Assembly (NCBI GenBank): GCA_029990175.1 | Contig: JARKIP010000005.1 | Location: 67,644,501-67,708,500, forward strand | From: Petunia secreta | Taxonomy: Eukaryota > Streptophyta > Magnoliopsida > Solanales > Solanaceae | DNA length: 64,000 bases | Direction: 5' to 3' | Shown: positions 45,501 to 56,742 of the stretch, in pieces | How positions within the stretch are numbered: the stretch's first letter is position 1 | How the letters are laid out: every line of letters begins with the position of its first letter | Translations under genes and position numbers: made by a program | Notes under the pieces: generated by a model | The model's input: only the letters and a program-made list of their open reading frames with translations | What the model was told of the DNA's origin: nothing | Databases searched by the model: none

Positions 45501-48499
45501 AGCTTTTTAGTATTATTAAGCCTGGTATACCATTGTAGTATACATCATGGTAAAAGGCTTCCTTTTCTAATTTCATGTTACCATAAATACTTTTTTCTTT
45601 ATTTCTAGGATGGTACCAAAGGTCATCAGGCTGATGTGATGGAAAATGATGGTAGCACTGGTCGATTGAATAGCGATGCTATCAGGTTTGAACAAAATAG
45701 TCCTGAACATGTAGCATTTGTAGGTCTTAGCAGTCCGAAAGTTACTGCAGGTATGGCTCCTTTTTCAGTCTGAATTATACCCTTGGCCTCCTTGTTTAGA
45801 TTGGGATACTCAGCAGTGTTTGTTTGGTGCAATAACAGTTCATAATCAGACATTAGAAGATGTGGATATAAATCATAAACCTTTTCGTCCCATTGTCTCT
45901 GCAACAACTGAAGGAAGAAAAACTGAACTCTCTGATGGAATGGAAAATGATGGTGACACTGGTCGAAAGGAAAGAAATGATATTACTTTCGAACAGAACA
46001 GTCTTGAACTTGCAACATCGGTAGGGGTTTCCATTGTCAATGCAACTGCAGGTATGCAACTTTCTATGCTCTTAATTTTTTGTACTCGTTTAGATTGGCT
46101 ACTTAGCAGTTTTTTATTTTTAAATTATCATTCTTTTGTAAATTTTATAGTTCTTTCAAAATTATCCACCTCCTTTCAGATTTTGTTGTGCATGATATAT
46201 ACTCGTGATGTGTTAAATGGGGTCAATTATGCTGCTTCTTTTGAGAAATCATTTGTAGACGCCGAATTCAGTCGCGAAGTTAAAATCACTGCAACTCACC
46301 CTAATGCATTAGTTGGTGAGATTGCCTGTCAAAAAACAGTTCATATTGAGAATAAAATTTCAGGTTTGTACGTTTTGGTTTTGTATAAGTTGTCTATCTT
46401 TGAATAAAAATTAACTAATATCTAATTACTGGAAATTACTTGTAGATGCAGATCAGGGGCGTCAGTTGGAAGTCAGTGAGTGTCAAATTAACAATGAGAT
46501 TGATGTTATTCCTTTGCAAGTTTTTGAGTTATTCAAGTTTCTGTTTTTTTCACCCATTTTCAGATTCTCCTGTACATGGTAGCGTTGATGTCTTACCTAG
46601 AGTCAATTGTGCTATTTCTTGTGATAAATCACTTGCAGACCCCCAATGGGGCCGTGAACTTGAAATGACTGAGTCTCAACTTAATGAATTAGTTGGTGGT
46701 ATTACCCGTCAAGAGACATATGATGTTGCAGATAAAACCTCAGGTATGCATTTTTTAATTTGTTCATCTTTGAATAGAAATTCCATAATATCTAATTACT
46801 TTTTTTACCAGTAACTGCAGATCAGGGTCCTGAGCTGGAAACCAGCGGGTCAGAATCTTACACTCGTATTGCACTCATTGCGTTGCTGGCGATATATGCG
46901 AAGGTGATTTTTTCAAGTTTACTATTGGTATAGCTTTACTTTTAACTAGAACGTATACTTTAATGTTATACACTTATGCTGCGATATATTGGCATTCATT
47001 TTACTTCGATATAATAACGTTATTTGTATTTATTCACTTGCAGCTTCCGAGTAAAGATGATTGCAATGATTATAAAACTGAATCTGATGATGATGTGTTT
47101 AAAAAAGGTGACAATGATGTTGCAGCTGCTGTGAAAAGACGTACTATTGAGAAGACACTTGTGGTTCGTCAAAGATGCAAACGTACTGCAGCAGTTAAAA
47201 ATTCTCCTTATGTCTCAACATGGAATTCTGGTACAAGTGTTATTTCAATATCTGGGAGAAGCGTGAATGCAGTATCGTCACCAAAGATGGTTGTATCCAA
47301 GAATTTTCCGTTCATTGGAAGTATAACACATTATGTTGTTTTCAATTTTGAGTGTGAATTCAACAATTTTGTGAAGAATAAAAAGGGGTGAGTTTAATGA
47401 GTTTTTTCATTACTGTGTTAGAAGTGTGATGCTTGAGTTTAACAATGTATTGGTTGTGTTCTTGATTTTTGTTTTATTCAATTCAAATTAGGGAATCCGA
47501 GAAGCTTGACAAATTATTTGAAGTTGGTGAGATCAGCAATAAGGGTTGGTTTCGTACCTTATATACTCCTATAAAAGATTTGACTTCTTTGGTATGTACA
47601 CTTTGAAATTTGTATTTTTTTTGGAGCTGTTTTTCTATTTGTATATATGGACAGTATACTGATATCTTTTTTTTTTTCTAGTATCTAGATGTCATTTTCT
47701 ACTATTTGAGGAAGAAAGCTAAATACGCACTTAAATTGAAGCTGACAACAACAAATTACAACTTTCATAAGATCCTCACAGAGGCTTATGAAGATTTAAC
47801 TGGAAATGGAGAAAATAAATTTAAGATAGATAAATATGATGATGTGATTGACTATATGCTTGGTTTTACTATGTTTTGAAACACTGCCCAGTATGATTGT
47901 TGATGAGTAACTATGTCCTGTTCATGACCAAACTGGGTGGCACTGGATTTTGGCCAGAATATCGCTTATTGGTAGATGTATATATGTGTAAGATTCACTG
48001 AGGAGTCCAAGTGGTGAAGAATCTGTCAAGAAGTCATTATAACCATATTCTGTATTGGTGCCACTATTTCTGCTGACTATTAATTTTTATGAGAAGAGGG
48101 ATGATATTGAGTTATAAGGTGGTAGGCATAAGGGTAGAGAGTTGGCAGATCCATACACAATTGAATATATTCCTAATCTCCCTACATAAGATGGCATGTA
48201 AGAATTCAATTCTTTGCTCTGTCATTTACTCAACATGTATATGTTAGTTTCTCACATTTTGCTAATGCCTGTGATACAGCGATTGTGGGGCCTTTGTTGC
48301 AACCTTTGCAGAGTATATCATTGAAGGTGTAGACATTCCCAAATTTGACGTACATTCATGCAGAGCCAGATTTGCAGTTTTGTTGTGGAAGTATTTAAAG
48401 GACAAGCAGGATCGCAAAGAACAAAGCGATTCTGAGGATCCTGATCGGAATCCTGAAAGGCATGGTAAACATCGCCGAGGAAAGAAATGCAAGAAATAG
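42549..48499 (+). pseudogene. DUF1985-Ulp1 (C48) cysteine protease gene, copy A, disabled
   Basis: Many exons. A possible first exon is at 42549. DUF1985 is at 43759-44570 (FGLGEFALVTGLKC, DYPWGIDIFKVT). Linker exons run from 44724 to 47386. The pre-protease domain is at 47492-47591 and 47681 onward (YLDVIFYYLRKK). Protease motifs are HWILARIS (about 47940), YVYDS (about 47980) and, in the last exon 48282-48499, DCGAFVATFAEYII. The His-Asp-Cys triad of SUMO-type proteases is therefore visible, and the DCGAF motif normally holds the nucleophile. Damage: a one-base shift at an A run near 44357, an in-frame TAG at 44761, and further stops near 45170, 47877, 47907 and 48112. If ever active it would cleave SUMO-like conjugates; this copy is probably dead. 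Confidence 0.75.
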
Positions 48500-48639
48500 A
48501 TTAGGTTTATATGTTTTAAAATGAAGAGTAAAATGTTAAACATCTTACTGGTGAAACTGCAATATCTTAGACATTACAGTCTTGCAATGTTATTCGAATT
48601 TCTTATGTTTATGGATATCAGTACTAATGGTATTAGTAC

Positions 48640-49200
48640 CCATGGATATTAGTACTTGACTTTGTCGTTTCTCCTTCATGTATTCTAATGGTATACTCTT
48701 TTTGATTTAACTCATATGCTTTTAAGTGATATACTATTGAGCGAAAGCATTTTTTTCTAAGATACTCTTGTTGTATACAGACACATGGGGTTTCAACGTG
48801 TAAATCTATGTATTTCAGTCGATTTAATTTTTACATAAACTAGTATACTTTTCAGCAAAACAGATCATTTGTTTTCCTACTGTATGCTATTTTAGTGCTC
48901 TGTATACCATAAAAGTATATTAGTATGTTGTTTCATATTGCACACCATCGGGGTATATCATGCAGTAAAAAGGTATACAATAGAAGCATGCTTTCGTGTA
49001 TACTAATATATTACAAAGGTATACAATAGAACCATGCTTTCGTGTATACCAATATATTACAAAGGTATACAATATAAGTATGATTTTCTACTATTACAAA
49101 ATTATACTGAGATAAATCAAACTTGTATACCACACTAGTATATAATAGAGACAAGTGTGTTGACCATTTTTAGTATATTATATATATTATTGTTATACCA
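48640..49200. repeat. GTATAC-rich spacer between copies A and B
   Basis: About ten GTATAC words in 560 bp, in units such as AAAGGTATACAATAGAAGCA and GTGTATACCAATATATTAC. No gene. Same repeat family as 54270-55050. Confidence 0.8.
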
Positions 49201-49506
49201 AAGTCTTCTATGGTATAGATTACAAAAATATATTAAAAAATCAGTTAATTGTCAAAAATATATTACAAAACAATATATTTGTCAAAAATATATTACACCA
49301 ATAGTTTCTATAGCCACGTCCAACGTCTCTTCCACGTACTTCCTTTCTTTTAATTTAACTGTTTATTGTATCTCTGTGCATGCCAAAAATGTGCATTTGC
49401 ATCTTTCTATTAATTATTTACAGTTCAATTCTTTGAATTTCCATCATTAGTTTACTGTTTAATCGTTCAATTTAGTGAATTTCTTTCTTGGGTTTGATAC
49501 GCACTA

Positions 49507-52500
49507 ATGGGTCAGACAACCCGATCTTCAACATCAAGTCGAAAAATTTATAATAGTGAACAGTTTAATAGTCGTGGCAGTCGCATTGATGACGCTAAAG
49601 ATAAGGTTACGGTAAGTTTCCATTTGTTATGACCATATTTTAGTACATGCATATATTGCTAAAGTGTATATAGTAAGTAATTTTTTGTGGTATACCTGTG
49701 AAAGTATAAAAGGGTTATTTTGTATTTGGAGACTCCACACTTTGATTGAGAGGATTGAAGTATTTTATTAAAATTAACTAAAGTATTTGTATGCGTGGTT
49801 TATACCAAAGTAATGTATAGGAAGTAATTACTATTGTGTTGTTTCGTATGTGTTTTCTAGGATTGGAATTATTATGTTGCACCTTCTAGCTATGATCGGT
49901 ATACTCCGAAAATCAACAATGATCTCAATGTTAACATCGTTAAAGAGTTAACTGACAACTTGATGGAGTGTCAACTTCAGATATTTCGTAGGACATGTTT
50001 TGGATATTTTTTTTGGATATGCCACAACAAATTCGTCAGAATGCAGTTCTTCATTGGTTAATGATGAGGCAAATCAAGCCTGCATCTGGTGATGATTTGT
50101 GGTTTGATGTGAATGGTCATCATCTTCAATTTGGGTTGGGCGAGTTTCGTTTGGTCACTGGGTTGAAGTGTACAGATGATGTGGAGCAGAACACACATCC
50201 TGTGAACAATCATTTGATGAAAAAGTATTTTGGTGGAAATGTGCGTCTTTACCAGTCTGATTTAATTACTTGTTTCAGTAAGAAATGTTGGAAAAACAAT
50301 GACGCAGATGCGTTGAAGATAGCAATGCTGTATTTTATTTGCACTTTTCTATTTGCTACACGGAAAGATCATGGCTATGTTGATATGAAATACGTTGATA
50401 TTATTGAGAAGGGAGACTATGACAACTATCCTTGGGTTGTTGATGTTTTCAAGATAACAAAAGCGTCAATAGACAAGAAGCTTCTTCCAAGGCCAAGTAG
50501 TTATAAACTTCTTGGTTTTACACTTGCAATTCAAGGATGGTTGTGTGAGACTTGTCCACCAATTGCGGGAGTGGTTGCTTCCCGAATTATATCTGTAGGT
50601 GGTTCAAAGATACCATGCCTTCTCAGCTGGAGCGGAGATGACATGTATGATGTTTCTAATTCTCAACAGCTCGGCATATTTGCTAACTCGGTTGAATAAG
50701 TTAGTTTTCTGCACTTCTATACCTTCAAGGTATACTTTTGTGTAATTAGTATACAGTATAGTTTTGTTTGCACAAGGATTCTTTTATTTTGAAATAAACT
50801 GTGAAGGTATACTTATTGTAGTATACCTTTTTACATTGTACTGTATAGTTATCTTTTTTTTTTTTTTTTTTTTTTGCTTTTACTTATTTCAATACTTGTT
50901 GAACAGTTAAACATAAGAAACATACTCCCAACTAATGCTGAGCGCGAACAATTAGGCCTAGATGGTTTTCAATTTGTTGATATTGCTGAAAAAAACTTGA
51001 GTTCCACTGTTGGGCAAACACAGAATAGGGGACTAGCTTCCGAAAGACTTGGGTGCTGATGGTGGGCAAACTCATAATTAGGGATCTGTTCCTGAAGCTA
51101 GTTTTGTTGGTGAAAAATATTTAGGTGGTCATGGTGCACAAAGTCATAATCAGGGAGCTGTTCCTGAAGCTAGTAATGTTGTTGCACGAATGCAAGAGCC
51201 ACTGACCAAAGAGGTTCACTTTATATGCTTATATTTTAATGTGATGATTAAGTGTAATTTCTTAATATATTATGTTGTTGCCTTTCTGATTATAAAGCCA
51301 AACCGTATGCAGAAGAGTAGGAAATACCATTTTCAGGAAAGTAGTGCTGCTGCCAATGATTCCTCTCCCGATTTAATAAAATGGGTATTACTGTATTTGT
51401 CTTTCTTTTTCCCCTAGTATTATACTGGCTTCTTTTGTGGGTGAAATTTGCCTGCATCTTTTATAGTTTATTAATTTAACAGGTTAAGCAGTATGTTGAT
51501 GACAAGATTGCGGATGTGCTAAATGGAATTGCTTCAATTATTGATAAACATTTGCCAGATAATAAGGTAATTTTCTTCTTTTGTTATTGTGTACTTCTAG
51601 ATTGTTAAAGGTCAATTTTTTCTTTATTTCTAGGATGCGACCAGAGCCGATCTGGATGATGCTATGGAAACTAGTGGTAGAGCTGGTCGAACGAATAGAG
51701 ATTTTATCAGGTTTGAAGAAAACAGTTCTGAACATGCAACATGTACGAAAGACTCTTCTCAGGAAAGTAGTGTTGCTGCCAATGATTCTTCTCCTGATTT
51801 AATGAAATTGGTATACTGTATTTGTCTTTTGTTTTCCCGCGTATCTGTCTTTATTTTTCCCTAGTATTATACTGGCTTCTTTTGTTGGGTGAAATTTGCC
51901 TGCATCTTATATACTTTATTAATTTAATAGGTTAAGCAGTATGTTGATGACAAGATTGCGAACAAGCTGGATGGAATTCCTTCAATTATTGATAAACATT
52001 TGACAGATAATAAGGTAATTTTCTTGTTTAGTTATTGTATATTTCCAGATTGTTAAAATTCAATATTTTATTTATTCCTAGGATGGGACTAGAGCTGATC
52101 AGGCTGATAATATGGAAACTGGTGGTAGAGCTGGTCGAAGGAATAGAGATTTTATCAGGTTTGAAGAAAACAGTTCTGAACAAGCAGCATTTGTAGGTCG
52201 TACCAGTCTGAATATTTGTGCCGGTATCTAACTTCCTATAGCCATACTTTGTCATACCTATTCAGATTGTCTACTCAGTAGTCTTTGTTCCGTGCGATAG
52301 CCGTTCACAATCAGGGATTAGAATATGGAGATATAAATCATGAAACTTTTTGTCCCGGCGCCTGTGCAATGACTGAAGTTTTTGATGGTATGGGAAATCA
52401 TGGTGACGTTGGTCGAACGGATATAGATGATATCAACTTTTAGCAGAAGAGTCCTGAGAAAGCAACATTTGTAGATGGTAGCGTTCCCAATCTTACTGCA

Positions 52501-54119
52501 GGTTTGGAACTTCATATAGCTGCACTTTGTCATGCCTGTTCAGATTGGCTACTTACCAGTGTTTGTTTGGTGGAACATCAGTTCTCAATCAGGGATTAAA
52601 AGATGTAGATGTGAATTATGAACGTGTACGTCCCAGTGTCTCTACAACAAATGAAATTTCTCTTGTCAAGCGTCGTCCTAAAAGAAAAGCTCAAAGCTCT
52701 CCAATCTCCGGTCCTCGTCGAACCGAAAGAATAAATGAATCTGTGCAACATTCACCTTCTGTCATTAAATGTGATTCTGGCACTAGTGTTGTCAGTGTAT
52801 TGCCAAAGAAGAACAAAATGATATTGTTTGGACGGTCGCCATTTCAAAAATCTATTTTTGAGGAATGTGGCTGTGACTGTCTGACTGCATTGAATAAGGC
52901 CATGTATAATCCTAGGGGACAGTAAGTATCGACGCTTGGCCATTTTTGAGTTTTTTATATTGTATACTTTTATTTTAATGGTTTACTTTTATGTATTTGG
53001 CTTGGTGATTTTATGTCTTCTCGATTGCATAGTAAGAAAGCGGATGATGTTCTTGATCCAGTTATTGATTTTGGGGTCGCTGACATTACAACTAAGGATT
53101 GGTTTCGGGTATTACAAATATGTGGTGCTCTACTGTCTTCTGAGGTATATCAACTTCTTTTTGAACTTTTTTTACTGTTTAGATTTCTGTATCATTCATT
53201 GGAAGTATAGTGTTGTTTTTAATGTTGTTTGTCAACTTGTGCTAATTCCTGCAAACACATTTCTTTCAGCATCTAGATGTTATCTTCTACTACCTTAGAA
53301 AGAAGAAAAAGTACCATCTTGAAGTGAAGATTACAACTACTGATCATTATTTTGACAACACCATTCAAGTTGTTTACCAGTTAATGAAAAGAGGAGCACG
53401 AGTGGACACGCTGAAGGAAGCAAATGAAATATATGCTTGGTTATCGTCTCTGCTGCAACATTCCATGGCATTATGTTGACGAGATTCTCTCTTTTGTTTA
53501 TATCAAAAAAAGTCCCATTGGATTCTCTTGAGATTGTCGCTACGGACCAGGGTTATCTCTGTATACGACTCGATGCCCACTTGATGGATAACTAAAGCTA
53601 TTGAAGATGCGGTGAATGCTTATGTTGTAGTTGTCCCTTTGCTTTTGTGCCATACTGGGTTTTATACTAACAGGGATGACCTTGTTCTGCAAAATAGATT
53701 ACATAATGGGAAGACTTTGACGGGAGCAATACGACGTTGAATATATCGAGAAACTTCCTAAGCAGAATTTAGCGTAAGCAGCCTTTCTGCACATATACTT
53801 TTACCAGAACTTACTGTTTTCTTCATATTTCTTCTTTAATGATCTGTGTTAGTACAGGGATTGTGGAGCATTTGTGGCTACTTTTGCAGAGCACATTGTT
53901 GAGGGAATCACCATTAAATCTCATGGTTTTGACATACACGAATTTCGTTCAAGATATGCTGCACTTTTGTGGGAGTATGGTTGTTATAAAATCGCACATA
54001 ATGAAGAAAGTGATTCTGAATATCATGGTAAATGCATGGCGATGGTTGTCAGAAAATATTGGCTAGCAATTAGTGAAGAAATATTAGGGCTCACTTTTTT
54101 TTTTTTTTTGGTCATATGA
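49507..54119 (+). pseudogene. DUF1985-Ulp1 (C48) cysteine protease gene, copy B, disabled
   Basis: Exon 1 is 49507-49611 (MGQTTRSSTSSRK..., donor GTAAGT). Exon 2 from 49861 carries DUF1985 (LQFGLGEFRLVTGLKC, NYPWVVDVFKIT) with a one-base shift at a T8 run near 50013. Linker exons span 50908-52921 and include duplicated units. 53030-53142 and 53271-53480 are the pre-protease domain (HLDVIFYYLRKKKK). The protease motifs SHWILLRLS and SVYDS lie near 53520-53575, and DCGAFVATFAEHIV is in 53859-54119. Stops or shifts near 50697, 51057, 52441 and 53478 disable it. Exon 1 resembles that of copy D (MGRKTISS). The function of intact relatives is presumed SUMO-type deconjugation. Confidence 0.75.
51334..52230 (+). 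repeat. ~448-bp tandem duplication of linker exons in copy B
   Basis: GTTAAGCAGTATGTTGATGAC occurs at 51483 and 51931, and GGATG(C/G)GACYAGAGC at 51633 and 52081, both 448 apart. The unit includes an exon for AANDSSPDL, one for VKQYVDDKIA, one for GRAGR-NRDFIRFEENSSE, and the introns between. Copies differ by scattered substitutions and a ~22-bp indel. Confidence 0.88.
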
Positions 54120-54269
54120 AATGTATATGTTTACATTTTAGGAAGTAATATTGTGAACCTTCACTGCTGAATTACATTCAGCTTTTTAGCATTTATAAAT
54201 GATGAATTTTGTTTCATTTACTGGATGTAACTCAAAGCAGATTGTGTTGTTTGTGCAATTTATGGGTTT

Positions 54270-55050
54270 TTTTCTCATAGTATACCTTTCACCTGGGATA
54301 TAACTATACCAACATGGTATACAATAGAAAGAATATTAATATTACCCAAAAGAAAGTCAGGTGCAAAACAAAGTAAAATGGTATACCTTTTAAGGTATAC
54401 TGTTGAATAGAAAGGTATACAATTGCAACATTATTCCTTATAATTAATAGGGAAGTATGTTCTGACAAAACCAATGTGTATACCATTCGGGCTATCCTGT
54501 ATACTACAAAGGTATACAACTGTACCATGATTTTCTTTTAATGAAAAGTATACTGTGACAAATTAAATCTGTATACCATTATGGTATCCTGTTTACTAGA
54601 AAAGTATATAATTGAAAATGGTATTCTTTTTGTTAGTAGGGACAAATATGTTAATGAAAGCAAAGCCTTGTACCTTTGGGAAAGTCGTATACCATTGGAG
54701 TAATATCATATATTAGAAAGGTATCAAATGGTGAGATGTTTTTTTTTTTAGTTGTATAACATTGGATTTATATAGTATACTAGAAAGGTATACAGTATAA
54801 GCAACATTTGCTTACGCAAATATTTATGACATTTTCAATTTGTATACCGTTCGGGTACACTGTATACTGGAAAGGTATACAACAGAATCATGGTTTCCTT
54901 TTACAATATACTACAAAGCTATACCATCGGGGTATACCGTATACTATAAAGGTATATAATGGAAGCATTGTTCTATTTTAGTAGAAAGGTATACCATTTG
55001 TGTATAATGTATACTACAAAGGTATGCGCTAACAACATGCTTTTCTTTTA
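54270..55050. repeat. Degenerate tandem array rich in GTATAC (spacer after copy B)
   Basis: About twenty GTATAC palindromes in 780 bp. A loose unit of roughly 90-110 bp recurs: TGTATACCATTCGGG, then CTGTATACTACAAAGGTATAC, then AA-A-GAA-CATG and a T-rich stretch. Orientation is constant within the array. Similar units occur at 48640-49200, 56340-56560, 59560-60020 and 63280-63815. No gene. Confidence 0.85.
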
Positions 55051-55059
55051 GTTAAAATG

Positions 55060-55550
55060 TTTTCACAAAAGAATAAAAGAGCAACAAGAAGGCCGTTTTT
55101 ATAGGTTTACATAAATTTCACACATAAACTGCACATTTACACGTTTCATCATATCCAAAACATAATTGCACATTTGCACCTTTCAAATAATACCACAGTT
55201 TCACATCTAAAATCTGCCAATTTCGTGCAGTTAATATAATTTTACATTATTTTAAAATAATAGCATAGTTAATGAAAAAAACTGACAGTAAAAACTCTCG
55301 ATATAACTGCACGTATACACTAATTCAAATTTAAAATAATAGCACAGTTAATAAAAAATACTGACAGTAAAATCTGTCAATATAACTGCACACACAAACT
55401 AATTCAAAAACCTATTAAACAGTGTGACCCATTGTAAACAGTGTGACTTTTCAGAACTGATGGAAAAATACACATTGTACCTTTTCAGAATTTCCAGAAT
55501 ATTTTAAATTTAAAACGAATCAGTCGACCTGACTCCTACAAACATACGCC
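55060..55550. other. AT-rich spacer with an inverted match to 43.58 kb
   Basis: No gene. Blocks reading CTGACAGTAAAAACT-TC-ATATAACTGCA (about 55283 and 55358) are reverse complements of the block at about 43585-43620 in copy A's first intron. This may be an internal piece of an element end. Confidence 0.5.
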
Positions 55551-55553
55551 AAT

Positions 55554-55563
55554 GTCTATAAAT
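55554..55563 (+). promoter_or_regulatory. TATA-like box of the third small ORF
   Basis: GTCTATAAAT about 70 bases before the ATG at 55627, the same spacing as for the two MULE small ORFs. Confidence 0.45.
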
Positions 55564-55626
55564 TCCCACGCGTAAAACATATGGACAGGAATCCAATCTG
55601 TCATTTTCGTTATTGAACAAAAAAAA

Positions 55627-55988
55627 ATGCGTCAAATACTATCTGATCAAAAAGTACCTATGGAGAATGCCCACAAACCATCAAATGGCCACAGACCATC
55701 TAATGGAGGCCAGGTTTTCCAGAATGGTCATGGACCATCAACTCAAAGGCATGTTACAAACTTGCCTTCAATACTAACAGACCTCTATTGGACTTTCACA
55801 TTTTGAAGATTGAGGTGGAATCCTTGAACGAATTCAGAAAGAAATGTGAAGATGAGTTGTGGAATTTAAGGTACATGCAGCGACAATATTATGAAAAACT
55901 GATGGGATTGCTTAAGGTAATGACAGATCCCCTGCAATTGCACAATGGAGGGACAGGGGAGCCCGTGTTTAGGAATTATGGAGAATAA
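55627..55988 (+). pseudogene. Third small helical ORF (MULE small ORF family, weak similarity), frameshifted
   Basis: ATG at 55627 opens a frame with an Asn/His/Gly/Pro-rich N-terminus containing a repeated HRPSNGG/HGPSTQR element. It stops at about 55804. The helical part continues in the next frame at 55788-55988 (HILKIEVESLNEFRKKC, then NLRYMQRQYYEKLMGLL). Layout, size, own TATA box and free-standing position match the small ORFs at 17658 and 23812. Sequence similarity is weak, so membership in the same family is inference. Confidence 0.45.
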
Positions 55989-56742
55989 ACAAGGTTTTAA
56001 TTTTATATATTATCTATTGTTGTTCTTTTAGTAATTTTTTATAATGATATCATGTATTCAAAAAGGCAAACAGACAGTGTTAACATGTCATAGGTAGTTC
56101 TAGTTATTCTGTGTAATTTTATGTCTAGATTTATGTTTCAATTGTATTCTTCTTTTTTGCCTTTAAGATTTATAAAAGTTGTGTTCAGTATTTCAATTTT
56201 TTGCTGTGTTATATTTATAAGTTATATATATATATATCAAGGCTTATAGCACAAAATTAGTAAAGAAAGTATACAGAAGAAAAGTCCTATACTGTTGTAA
56301 TGTGACAGTTCTAATACTGTAGTGACTATAAAGTTGTCCCACTACCTTTGGTTAACAGCAGTATACTATTGTGAAAAATTGTACAATAGAAAGGTATATA
56401 GAAGAAAGGAGTTTATATGAGTTTAACAAATAATAAACTATTAGGGTATATAGTATACTAGAAATATATACCAGTGATAAAACTACAACATGTTAAAGTG
56501 CTAATGAGATCAATCATGGTACACTGTGTACCAAATGTATACAGTATTCAAATAGGCAGAATGTCATAAAAACACTATGAAATTGCAATTCACAACTAAT
56601 ATTTAATTTAACATTTAAAGACTACTGTTTGGACATCGTCTTCTATGATAGAATTTCATATGAAAATAAAACGGTCTTGCATACACAAAAAATAGACATC
56701 TTTACAAAATGACTAGTTTTTGGAGACCACCATCTTCTTGCG

